From Pollenia angustigena (lineage: Eukaryota > Arthropoda > Insecta > Diptera > Polleniidae), in assembly GCA_930367215.1 (NCBI GenBank), contig OV884059.1:31177882-31241881 (forward strand): 64,000 nucleotides of DNA, given 5' to 3'. The notes under the pieces were generated by a model, which saw only the letters and a program-made list of their open reading frames with translations, made no database searches and was not told the DNA's origin. This document shows positions 21,299-31,700 of the stretch, piece after piece. The translations under genes and the position numbers were made by a program. Position 1 is the first letter of the stretch; every line of letters starts with the position of its first letter.

Positions 21299-22133
21299 CC
21301 CTGCAAATAAAAGGACCAGTCCAAACACGCGTGTAAAGAGTAGCCCACAAGGGACCAGGACTAGTCCAAAAGTAACCCAAACAAATGGAAGAACATGGTC
21401 TATTTAACATTACGAAGTCCTAGGGGAGGACCATGTAACCCACCTTTGCACTACTAAGGAGTAGTTTTAAAACTACTCCATGGTATACTCAAGAGGATTA
21501 GTTTTGAAGTCGTTTAAAAACGAAAGCATGTCGTTAAAAAGCGAAGACATGTCGTCTCACTACAAACCACAGAATACACAGAACTGTCACGAGACGGAAG
21601 ATTTTGCGTTTTTTTTGTCTCTTTCAAAGAAAGCTGCCCTATTGCATTTCTCTTTTCATCATATTCTATGCCGCAATACAATAAACACAAATTTATTTAG
21701 TTAAGATTTATTTACAAAACTGTTGTAAAAATTAACTTTTAAGTTCACCACAACACGAGTAAATAATATTTAAGTAAGTAAATAACATTATAACACAAAA
21801 CAATATTACTAAAGACATTTTTTTGCACAAAAAACAACGTTTGTTGAACTAATGCATTTGTTTAACGTGGTTTGTGTTTTGTTATTTTTGTTTTGATCAC
21901 GCCATTTGTGTTGATTGTTGCGGCCTGTTTTCACACCTTGCCACTTCACTACCAAAAAAAGCTTTCTGTCTCTTTCTTCGAAAGCTGCCCTCGCAACTGA
22001 TTTGGACCTTTTTTAGACGTCACTTTTTACAGTTCTGTGTATTCTGTGCTACAAACACTTTTTAACAATGACATGGTGCATGCTTGCATTAGATCGGACC
22101 AGTTCATGGAATAGTCCAATTTTAATTGCAGGG
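21299..22133. mobile_element. CCCTGCA-type MITE, interrupted copy
   Basis: Reverse-complement relative of 7266-7638: CCCTGCAAATAAAAGGACCA at the left, ATTGCAGGG at the right, the same GGAGTAGTTTTAAAACTACTCC palindrome and ACACGCGTGT box. Length without the hAT insertion is about 346 bp. No clear duplication at its own flanks. Confidence 0.8.
21568..22048. mobile_element. 481 bp hAT-type element, perfect TIR and 8 bp duplication
   Basis: CACAGAATACACAGAACTGT (21568-21587) is exactly inverted at 22029-22048. CTACAAAC flanks both sides (21560-21567 and 22049-22056). The undisturbed relative at about 7364-7378 carries a single CTACAAAC. An 8 bp duplication is diagnostic of hAT-type integration. 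No transposase is encoded. Confidence 0.95.
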
Positions 22134-22325
22134 AAAGCACAAACAGATAGCGTTTCTGCACCACCTGTAGTGGAATTCGCCTTTTGTGAAATGTTTTCTT
22201 CTGCTTAGGACAACTTCAAAATAACTTATTCGATGTTAATTTGAAAAAATTTATAAGTTTAAGTTGCTAAATAATAATTAGAATTGTGGTTGTTTTGTTG
22301 AACTATTTATGGTTTTTAATCCAAA

Positions 22326-22440
22326 TTTTTTAATATTTTTAATTAGGCTCGAGCCCCAGCCAGTCAAGAATGAAAGATTATCAATAACAATTTAATGAAA
22401 AATTAAATTTCATGAACTTAAGCCTAATTAAAAATATTAA
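22326..22440 (+). mobile_element. Deleted R1 derivative with TIR-like ends
   Basis: Begins TTAATATTTTTAATTAGGC and ends GCCTAATTAAAAATATTAA, with a B-box-like remnant GGCTCGAGCCCC and R1 body (AGATTATCAATAACAATTT). The two R1 ends have been brought together as a small inverted repeat. Confidence 0.55.
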
Positions 22441-22607
22441 AAAGTTGCTAAATAATTTTTTTTTTTAAATGGAAAATCATTCATAGCAAATTTCCATAAA
22501 CCAAGGTATAAATACCATTTCCAAAGTCTGAATAAAACATTAGAGTTTGTGACATGCTCGTTTTTTTCTTGGAATGTTTAACAGCCGTAACTTAACAAGA
22601 GCGGAAG

Positions 22608-22883
22608 GTGGAACATTTTCTTTCGCTTAGTCTGTGTTCATTCGGCGACAGGGACGAGGGGAAAAGAAACGAGTACACAGATGCATGTACTGTCTTTACG
22701 TTTTGCTTTTTCATTCGTTGTTTAATTTTGTTATTGTTTTCAATATCAAAAACGCACATGTCGTCAACAAGTAATGAATCATTTGAACGCCAATTCATGT
22801 TCAAAGAAGAAAAAGGAAGAATCTTGTCAATAAGAGATGAGCCGTATGAACTCAGACTTGGCTTTTACGCTGTTATGCCATAA
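22608..22883 (+). other. Unrecognised 91-codon open frame
   Basis: The second half, from an internal ATG at about 22758 (MSSTSNESFERQFMFKEEKG, then RILSIRDEPYELRLGFYAV), has balanced, protein-like composition, while the first half is F/C/L-rich like random AT-rich translation. No family was recognised. It could be a transposon ORF start, a small exon or chance. Confidence that it is coding is low. Confidence 0.15.
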
Positions 22884-24765
22884 GTGTTACAGTTTTTCCC
22901 TAGTAAGGAATTTTCTAAGATTAAAAAATGCGGTCATCGACAATCAAAGAAATCCCAGTATCTCTTACACGATTGAAACTGCTAGCTGGGTATGAAGTTA
23001 TTATGTGTTTGTTTGAACAAAAATTGTTTAAAAAAAAAACTAAATTTTAAGTTGTCCGATTTTTTTGATGATTTTTTGAAACGTGAAAGACGATTTTTTT
23101 ATTTCTTCTCAGGAAATTAAGGATTTCTTCACAAATTTATCTGGCAGCCCTGGTGTTGAGTGTTTAACGGCAAATATATCTTTATTTAATTTTTTTAAAT
23201 TTTGTTGTAAAATTCCTTTCTTCATAAAAATAATTAATTTCAATGAACTTTAGCCTGATAAAAATATCAAACATTTTGATTAGAGGCCAATATTTAAAAT
23301 ACCTAGCGTTTAACGAGGGTTAGGTTTATTTAACTATAAACGCAACCACACAAGATCCAAGTAATAAAATACTGTTTTTTGTATCTGCTTGAAAACCAAA
23401 ACCGTATCAGCGGAATGACAGTTCCAGCAGCGGCACAGTAGCATTAATTAGTAATGCTTAACTGGTAAATGAACATTTGGGAATAGTAGCCCAACTAAAT
23501 GCGAACGATACTTTTCTAAATTTTGTTTTGTTTTATACATAAAATATTTTTTATTTATTTTTTGTTTTTGAATAATCTTTAAAATCTTTTTCTTATTTCT
23601 TGCTTTAAACGTTATTTAAGTACTAAACAAAGAACGTTTTTTGTTTTAAACTTTAGAACAAGAAACACAATCTAATGAAAGAAAGCGTTTGTTTCTTATT
23701 ATAAAGTTCTAAAAATCCATTTCGAACATAAAACAGCATTTTGAAAAATGTGTATTTGGGCTGGCTTTTAACAGCGCATTCATAAATCTAAATCAATCAT
23801 CTAAACAAGGTCGACACCACATGGAGATGTATGTATGTATGTAGCAGCATAAATCTATGCTACAAAAACGCCCTTTTTGCTGCTGTTAAATATTTTCCGT
23901 ATGCGTTCCTTCATTTTCTTTTGGACTGACTTGAGAAACGGAAATTTGTAAATGTTGGTTCGTTAAAACTTAATGTACCATTAAGTTTTTAGGCTTTTAA
24001 GACTTTAACTTCAGTCAGTCGTCAGCTCGTAATGCTCGTGCAAGTATGAAACTGATTTATATAGAAAAAATGTCATGAAATATCCCTTATCATTTTAATC
24101 AATTTCTCAATAGTTATCTATTAAATATTCTTTGATTTCTCCAATAAAACGAGCTGTGCTCAACTGAAACTTGGAAAATATTATCTGTGAAAATCATTTT
24201 AAACCACCACCCCACCCCCAACCCAACCATCCACTCCCCTTCATTTTGTATTCATAGATAATTTTCAACAACGCATTTTGTTGAATTCAAATAAATATCA
24301 ACTACACTAACAACAACTATTAAAATGTTTTTTTTTTTTTTGCAATTCGTTATAGACTCAGCTATAAACTTTACACACATGTGTTAAAGCCTAAAACTAA
24401 AATGTTTGCAACTTAATTTTATTCAGTATCGAAATCTCACCCTCAATTATTCGTAGTTTTCGAATTCTATGCAACATTTTATGAGACGTGTTGTTACATA
24501 GAAAAAAATGTTTGTAACATGTGTTAAAACTAAAATCAATTGTCTGTGCTCATGTTTTTTTCTATTCTTCTTCTTCTTTAGTATGTTTTAATTTATTTTC
24601 TTTCTTTTTCAAATGTCTATTTTCACTACGGAAATTTCAAGTTGCGACACACCAAATTAAAATTTGTAAGAATTAGTTATAGAACGGATAAAGTACATTG
24701 GAAATGGGTACAGTATGCAGGATCGTTTGTAGAAATTTCTATGGGAAGGGAGAAAAGGACGGTGT
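22884..24765. other. Mostly unannotated stretch with an R1 fragment
   Basis: A degraded R1 piece lies at about 23150-23285 (TTGTTGTAAAATTCCTTTCT, ACTTTAGCCTGATAAAAATA). There is an (ATGT)n microsatellite near 23826-23842 and a C-rich patch at 24205-24240. Nothing else could be assigned. Confidence 0.4.
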
Positions 24766-24784
24766 GGGGGGGGGGGGGGGGGGG
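24766..24784 (+). repeat. Poly(G) tract, 19 G
   Basis: Uninterrupted G run in AT-rich sequence, preceded by purine-rich GGGAAGGGAGAAAAGGAC. Confidence 0.9.
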
Positions 24785-24956
24785 ATTTTAAATTAATGAT
24801 GAATAAAATCATAAATATGAAATATTTTAATAACTAAACTTTTTTTTATCATGATTAAAGTTTAACTAATGAATTTCGGCATTTATTATAAAAAGTTATC
24901 ACAGGTTTATAAAGTGTTTATTAAACAAATTGTCGTAGCGAATTTGTTTCATAAAC

Positions 24957-25570
24957 CATTGAAAATTTGGATTATAAACCATAAATAGTTCAACAAAATT
25001 ACCACAATACTAATTATTGTTAAAGCTAAGGCACGAGCTCTATGTGTACATTTGTCCTTCAAGTTGTGCTGAAAAAGGTTCACAAGAAAAAGAAAGACAA
25101 ACATGAAAAAACAAAAATGTACTTTGGACTTCAAGAAGAATTCTTGACAAAAAGTACGAAAAAACAGAGGTAAAGGAAAAACATGTAAAATCAATTAGAA
25201 ATGGATAATCATTCACAAAAGCAAATTTCGATCTACCAAAGGTTAAAATACAATTTGGTTTAAGGATTGATGTTTGACTATTGACGTCAGCAGTCGTCGA
25301 TGGCTGCGAGTGTAAGACGCCAAATCCCTCTGAGGAGATCAAGTGGTAGCGATCGAAACATGTCAGGGTATCCAGCCGCCTGGGTTCAAATCTCAGGTCA
25401 GTCAAGATTATCAAAAACAATTTTAATTAATTTTCATGTTGTAAAATTCCTTTCTTCATAAAAATAATTTAATGAAAATTAAATTTGATGAACTTAAGCC
25501 TGATTAAAAATATTGAAAATTTGGATTATAAACCATAAATAGTTCAACAAAATTACCACAATCCTAATTA
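24957..25570 (+). mobile_element. tRNA-like repeat R1, plus-strand copy with start of a second unit
   Basis: One full unit (24957-25511), then the first about 60 bp of the next (ATTGAAAATTTGGATTATAA again at 25512), a period of about 555 bp. It contains GGAGATCAAGTGGTAGCGAT (A-box region) and GGGTTCAAATCTC (weak B box). Apparent open frames over it, including a 126-codon one, run antisense to the tRNA-like head and repeat in every copy, so they are not genes. Confidence 0.75.
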
Positions 25571-25629
25571 TATTCAATATCTTATTTATTTTAATTTAAA
25601 ATTATCAAAAACTTTTTAATATTTTAATT

Positions 25630-26546
25630 AGGCTTAAGTTCATGAAATTTAATTTTCATTAAATTATTTTTATGAAGAAAGGAATTTTTACAACATGAAA
25701 ATTAATCAAAATTGTTATTGATAATCTTTCATTCTTGACGTGGCTCGGGCTCGAACCCTGGCCGGCAGGTTACCATGACATGTTTCGATCGCAACCACTC
25801 GATCTCCTCAGATGGATTTGCCGTCTTACACTCGCAGCCATCGACGACTGCTGACGTCAATAGTCAAACATCAATCCTTAAACCAAATTGTATTTTAACA
25901 TTTGGTAGATCGAAATTTGCTTTCCTGAATGATTATCCATCTTAATTGATTTTACATGTTTTTTCCTTACTTCTGTTTTTTCGTACTTTTGTCAAGAATT
26001 TTTCTTGAAGTCATAGTACATTTTTTGTTTTTTCATTTTGTCTTTCTCTTTTCTGTTGACCTTTTTCAGCACAACTTGAAGGACAAATGTACACATAGAG
26101 CTCGTGCCTTAGCTTTAACAATAATTAGTATTGTGGTTATTTTGTTGAACTATTTATGGTTTTTAATCCAAATTTTTAATATTTTTAATTAGGCTTAAGT
26201 TCATGAAATTTAATTTTCATTAAATTATTCTTATGAAGAAAGGAATTTTACAACATGAAAATTAATCAAAATTGTTATCGATAATCTTTCATTCTTGACG
26301 TGGCTCGGGCTCGAACCCTGGCCGGCAGGTTACCATGACATGTTTCGATCGCAACCACTCGATCTCCTCAGATGGATTTGCCGTCTTACACTCGCAGCCA
26401 TCGACGACTGCTGACGTCAATAGTCAAACATCAATCCTTAAACCAAATTGTATTTTAACCTTTGGTAGATCGAAATTTGCTTTTGTGAATGATTATCCAT
26501 TTCTAATTGATTTTACATGTTTTTCCTTTACCTCTGTTTTTTCGTA
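25630..26546 (-). mobile_element. tRNA-like repeat R1, tandem dimer on minus strand
   Basis: A full unit 25630-26190 followed directly by a second, truncated unit 26191-26546; AGGCTTAAGTTCATGAAATT starts both, giving a period of 561 bp. The minus strand has the B box GGGTTCGAGCCC (about 25748-25760 and 26308-26320) and GAGATCGAGTGGTTGCGATC upstream. The two units are nearly identical over the shared part, so the duplication is recent. Confidence 0.8.
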
Positions 26547-27655
26547 ATAAAATACAATAATCGTTTAATAAAATACAATAATCACAGTACAAAACGTGGA
26601 CTTTTTTTAAACATTAACAGAACTTTGACATAAACCTAGACAAACAATGCAAGAGCAAAAAATCGGCATCTGGCGTAGTGCTGCCACCTGTTTATCTCAC
26701 CATGGATAAGACATTCCTTTGTTTGATCTATTATGAACATTTCCGTAAAAAAAAAAACTTAAAGATGTTATATAAATTGTAAAACATAATTTTTCATTAA
26801 CAAATAAATAAAAAAAAAAAAAAAAAAAAATACGTTTTAAAGTGAAAAATCGATTAAAGCTGGAAAATTTTAGAGGTCATTCTGAAAAACACATACGGGC
26901 ATGTTCTATAAACAAATATTTAAAACAAGCCTGTAAAAAAAAGTTTAAAAGTTTACTTTGAGTACCAATCATCTTTACAATACCAACTCTTTAAAACAGA
27001 AAAAACTACAGTCATTTTGTAAATAAGTGAAAACAAAATTTCGTTTGATTTCAATTCAGCTTCATTTCGATTTCTAGAAAATGTCCGATACATAAAAGTT
27101 TTTAATTATAGAAAATTTTTCCATAATAAAAATTTTATTTTCGACAATTTTTTTGTTGTTTGTTTTTAATTCTTTAAATTTATTACGGTTTTTATTAAAA
27201 AAAAAAAACAATTATTACTCATTACGTCTCTGACATTGTATACAAAAAAATCGTATATTTTTAATGTTTTATCTTTCAAAATTGGTTGCTGTTTAAAATT
27301 TTAATGTATAATAAACAAATGCCAAAAAAAAACACACATAATTCAAAAATACAAAATGGAAATTTTCAAGCAGAAAAAAACACAAATACACATGAAAGAA
27401 AAATTATGAGAAAATATTAAAAAGAAAAATAAATGTAATTTCATAAATAAAAAAAAAACAGCAAATTAAGAAAACAGTGAAATTAAAAATTTATTTTGGA
27501 CTTTTGTCTAGAAAAAGTAAAGACAAATATACATTATTTAAATAAATAAACGACAATTTGCAAAGAAAAAAAAGGTATCCATTTAAACGCTGGTTTTATT
27601 AATACATATTGAAATGACACCTCAATTTTTGGAAACCCTTTGGAATGAGATGTGT
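26547..27655. other. AT-rich non-coding stretch
   Basis: Long A tracts, including A22 near 26812-26830. No gene or element ends were recognised. Confidence 0.4.
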
Positions 27656-28009
27656 TTAATACTGCATTTACACCTACGCAAAATCTAGTACTTACGAGAT
27701 TTCGAGCCAAATCTAGTTGTTTTTGACTAGATTTCCCATATAAAACAAAATCTACTTCGTGACAAGATTTTGACGAAATCTACTCAGTAGTACCATAGCT
27801 GTAAAGTAATGATTAGCAATCGTAATAATTACTTATTAGATTACTTTTTTTTAAGGGTAAAGTAATGATTACAATTACGATTACTTTTGGTTTTGCATGA
27901 TAGCTAATTGATTAGATTACAAGTAATAAAAAAATAATCTGAAGTACCGGCGATTACTACAAAATAATCAAAAAGAATCAAAATGTAATCCGCTTATTTT
28001 TAACGATTA

Positions 28010-29456
28010 TTATACCCTTCACCTCAGGTGGAAAAGGGTATATATAAGTTTGTCATTCCGTTTGTAATTTCTACAATATTGATCTAAGACCCTATAAAGT
28101 ACATATATTCTGGGTCCTTATGAGGAGAGAACTTGATTTAACCATATCCATCCGTCTGTCCGTCTTACGTTTGATATGTGTTTTCCGGAGACTCCAGACA
28201 TGATAGCTGCTAGGTTGTTTTACATTTATGTCACATATAGTCCACCATTTTGTGCTATTTAAATTCAGCAAGATTGGTCCACAAATTGCTGAGATATGAC
28301 CAAAAAACCACGACTGCCTCTAATTTTTTCCAAAAATCCTTTGTTGTTGTTGTATTTTTATTGCTTTTTTCTGTATATCTGGAGAACGGCAAGAGCCAAA
28401 GTTTCCAAATTAGGTGCAAACATTCAAGTTATAAATACACACCAACCCACAAAATGTGGGCGGGGTTGGAGAAGTGGGCGTGGTACCTCCCATACAAAAA
28501 ATTTCAAAAATTTTATAATAACCTGAATTTTTTGACTGTGATATGACCTATGGTTACGCCTTATATATCAAAAGATCGGAAATTTTTTGTAGAAAATATT
28601 TTCTGAAAAACTCGAGAAAATCGGTTCAGATGCGAAAAAGTTGTGACCAAAATATTAATTTTTTTTTGAAAAATACCCATTTTCGGGAGCCATAGATCTT
28701 GCCGAGTCCAAGTTTTATAACCCAACTAACTGGCAAATTTTTTCTTAAACACGTCGGTATATAAATCTGTCAAATCGGTTAAAAAATGGCTGAGTTATAA
28801 TCAAAATACTGAAATCCCAAAAATTACTCTTTTTATACCCTTCACCTCAGGTGGAAAAGGGTATATATGATTTTCGTTATCACCCTTCTTTATTATTTCA
28901 TCTATTTAACGAAAATATTTTTACAAATAGAAACTAGGAATTTTTGTTTTTTTGCTACTTAAAAACTCGCCAAAAAAGATAAAAGAAAACAAACAAACAC
29001 ACATACATGGCGCAAACTATTTTGGTGAATATATTTCCCAACTTTGTGGTGAACAAAACCATCAGAAGTAATTACAACAAAACTTTGTTGAATTTTGTGA
29101 ACAGTCAACGTGCCATATTTCATTTTAATGATATTCGACCAACGTTCCTTCATGGTTGAGTTGTCTAGGGGGTTTGTTAGAAACTGAGAGTTCCCGGTTC
29201 GATTCTTCGTTTTTTAAAAAGAACATTTTTTTTTAATATTTTTATTTTTTTTATGTTCTAAAAAAGATTTAAAAAAAATATTTACCAGTTTTCGCTTTTT
29301 AAATTTTATTTATAATGAAGTTTGAGGTATTGCAAATATGTATGTATGTATATGTAAAAATTATTTAGTTTTTGTCTAGTTGCTCTGTATTCTGCTCGCA
29401 CAATGGTGAAGGGTATATAAGATTCGGCACAGCCGAATATAGCACTCTTACTTGTT
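28010..29456 (+). mobile_element. DINE-1-like composite element with 3' hairpin
   Basis: Starts TTATACCCTTCACCTCAGGT, has GTCCGTC core repeats near 28150, a second start sequence at 28833, and ends in GGGTATATAAGATTCGGCAC then AGCCGAATATAGCACTCTTA. ATTCGGC..GCCGAAT forms a 7 bp hairpin about 20 bp from the end, as in Helitron/Helentron 3' ends. The same composite order (start, core, second start, tRNA-like box, hairpin) recurs at 58759-60165, so the fusion is itself a mobile family. Frames at 28250-28546 are shared with that copy but carry no known domain. Confidence 0.75.
29148..29290 (+). mobile_element. tRNA-like SINE head carried by the DINE-1-like element
   Basis: TCATGGTTGAGTTGTCTAGG followed 35 bp later by CCCGGTTCGATTCTTCG gives an A-box/B-box pair, then an A/T-rich tail. 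The corresponding place at about 59885-59990 holds the same insertion with a ruined B box (CCTGATTTGAATCTTGG). Confidence 0.55.
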
Positions 29457-30425
29457 TTTGATTACTTTCAAAAAGTGCGAATTCATTCGTAAAATTTTTT
29501 TCATTGGAACCAGTTAAATGTTATCACAATTCAAAAATGTACTGGCGAACACTTTTATCCATTTAAAATTGGACCAGTATTTTACTGCATTTATTATATT
29601 ATCGGTATTATATTTAATAAGTTGATAATTAATGTAATATTATAATATATTTAAAAAAGGTTTATGTATTTATATCCATATTAATTAGGTTCCCGGCTAA
29701 GAATGGGTAAAAGGGAAAATAATGAATATTAGGAATTTGTGTGTCCCTGAATATTGTTTATCGAATTTATTGTTTTTATCTGCTTGCATTTTTCTTAATT
29801 TCTTTTTTTGCATTTGAAAACAATTGCTTGAGGTATTTACTGTTGTTATTATTATTTGTAATCCCAACATTTTACTGTAAAAGTACTCGAATGCACCTAT
29901 ACACACGAACCAATTGTCGTTGACGGGAATTGGCTTAGAAGACTGAGTTGACTTAAAGTATTAAAGTTCAATTCCAAATATCCAATTTGAATACACCTTT
30001 TAAGACATTTCTCCTTTGCTTCAAATAAATACAAAATTTTACCATATTCACATAGAAAATCACTCACTTATAAAAACTGATTTTTTTGCATCAAACTCTA
30101 CTCATTCTAATAAATTTTCTTTCATGATTCACAAATTTGTTAAATTATTCTTTTTATTGTCAGCTGATAACTTGTCAAAAATACACAACGCGTTAAAAAG
30201 TTCAAAGTTAACCAACTTTCTGGCGCAAACGCGTCAAAATATTTTGCATGTAGCTTGATCTATGACAAAAAACACTAGTTTAACTTTTTTTGACAGAAGA
30301 CGACAGAGCGCGTGCGTTATGTACTTCTACCTTAATGTCAAAAAAGTATAATGTAAAAACACACTAGATTTCGAAGAAGATTTTAAATCAAATCTACAAG
30401 ATTTCGGCCTAGTGTAAATGTAGTA
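29457..30425. other. Non-coding remainder of the TTAA element
   Basis: AT-rich, no coding support. Small frames on both strands at 29697-29923 overlap each other and look like chance. Confidence 0.4.
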
Positions 30426-30429
30426 TTAA

Positions 30430-30874
30430 GGGCATAATAAACAACACAAATATTCTCCGTACAAACATTAATTTTCATTTTTGTTTTGTTTTCAATGAAT
30501 ACAGATGCCAACAGTGCTGCGGCAATTTTGTTGCTGTTTGCTTAAAACGGAGAAGAAATTATAAAATAAAGGCAAACAATTTAAAGTTAAAGGTGATTTA
30601 AACATCGAGCTGTTTTGTGGCAAGCAATACTACTAAAATAATTCAATTTAATATTAAAAATTTATTGAATTGAATACATTTAGCGTTAGACGCCATAAAA
30701 AGTTTGAAAAATATCCAACATGTCTGCTAAATATTAAAAATTGTTAATATTTCTGCAAACATTGCTTCAAATGTTTGTCCAAACAGCAAACACCCCAATT
30801 AACAACACAAAATGTTTGTACAAACGTAAAATTTTGACATGTTTGCCAAGCCATTTGTGAGGTTTATTATGCCC
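30430..30874. mobile_element. 445 bp MITE (GGGCATAATAAAC)
   Basis: GGGCATAATAAAC at 30430 and its complement ending 30874; inside, ACAAACATT/AATGTTTG motifs add weaker pairing. It abuts the TTAA of the preceding element; its right flank is TTTA. Possibly another TTAA-type insertion, not proven. Confidence 0.65.
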
Positions 30875-31670
30875 TTTAGTAAGTTAAGGTTTATATTTTA
30901 TATGCAACTCTGAATATGTTTAACTCTTATTTTGGCGGGTACTCACTACCCTTTACTCCAAACATTGGCAACACTAATATCTTCAGTCTAGCAATTTGTA
31001 AATTGAGGGAAAGATTCTTTTCTTTGTATTTGTGCAATTAAATTTGAAAAATTTATTTTTATTAAAAAAAAAAAATTCCTGAAGCGCGTGTGTTGGAAAT
31101 AAATTTTAAATCTATTACTCTTCAAGTTTGTGTGAATGTCTGTATGCATAAATACAAACTAAACTAAATGATAAAAACTATATATTTTTATAATAAACAT
31201 TTTAGCAAAAACAAAAAACAAAAAAAAATCAAACAACGTGAGGCCCACGTTTGTTTGAAAAAATTTTTTTTGCTTCCACCAGTAAAATTTTATATTCATT
31301 TTATATTTAAACAATATTTGTTGTTTATTTATATTACACATTTATTATAATTAAAGAAAAAAATATAAATAAAAAATTTATAAAAATTAAATGTGAGAAA
31401 AAAGAAAACACCTGTTAACACACATCCATACATGAACACATACACACAAACACATTTAAACACAAATAAAACAGCTGCCTTTTTGTTTTTTTTTTCTCTT
31501 TCAAAAGCATATATTTTATTTGATTAAATTAAATTAAATATATACATATGCATTTGTACATATATATTTTTAATTTGTCCCCAGAGACCCAAAAAATGTA
31601 TAATTTTTCTAATTGCAATGCATTCATTGACGTGCTTACACGCATATTCCTCTAAATGCAAAACTACTAA
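30875..31670. other. AT-rich non-coding stretch
   Basis: Contains CA-rich sequence around 31420-31460. Two opposite-strand 60-codon frames at 31159-31350 are mirror low-complexity sequence. No gene recognised. Confidence 0.4.
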
Positions 31671-31700
31671 AGCTTTGTACAGACGGTGGTCAGATCTAAT
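31671..31700 (+). mobile_element. AAGCTT-GTACAGACGGTGGTC MITE, left end
   Basis: AGCTTTGTACAGACGGTGGT then CAGATCTAA is the terminus seen complete at 61440-61586. It is cut by the hAT insertion at 31701; the sequence resumes at 32804 (CTAACAATATTTA). A matching right end lies at 35326-35355, possibly the partner. Confidence 0.6.

Larger units (their letters stand above)
21199..22196. mobile_element. Outer MITE of a three-level nest (ACTACAGGTGGTG)
   Basis: CAAAGCGAATTTAACTACAG then GTGGTG at the left is matched by the complement of CACCACCTGTAGTGGAATTC at about 22158-22193. After removing the nested unit it is only about 160 bp. Confidence 0.65.
27660..30425. mobile_element. TTAA-flanked TIR element containing DINE-1-like DNA
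   Basis: Ends TACTGCATTTACACCTA and the complement of TACTACATTTACACTAG, with TTAA at 27656-27659 and 30426-30429. TTAA duplication is the piggyBac signature, although these ends lack the usual CCY start. AATCTAG/AAATCTAC motifs repeat near both ends. The interior has GTAATGATTAC repeats (27800-28000) and a 1.4 kb DINE-1-like insertion. No transposase. Confidence 0.65.

Noticed and set aside
25040..25420. 126-codon minus-strand open frame, and its relatives at 26335-26547 and 24949-25194
   Set aside because: The same frames recur in every R1 repeat copy and run antisense to the tRNA-like head; they reflect repeat sequence and not a gene.
24957..26546. CRISPR-like array of repeats
   Set aside because: Units are about 560 bp, contiguous without spacers, in eukaryotic DNA.
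28250..28546. Overlapping 98- and 76-codon frames
   Set aside because: They lie inside a DINE-1-like element, have no known domain, and the counterpart at 59040 is altered; these elements are non-coding.
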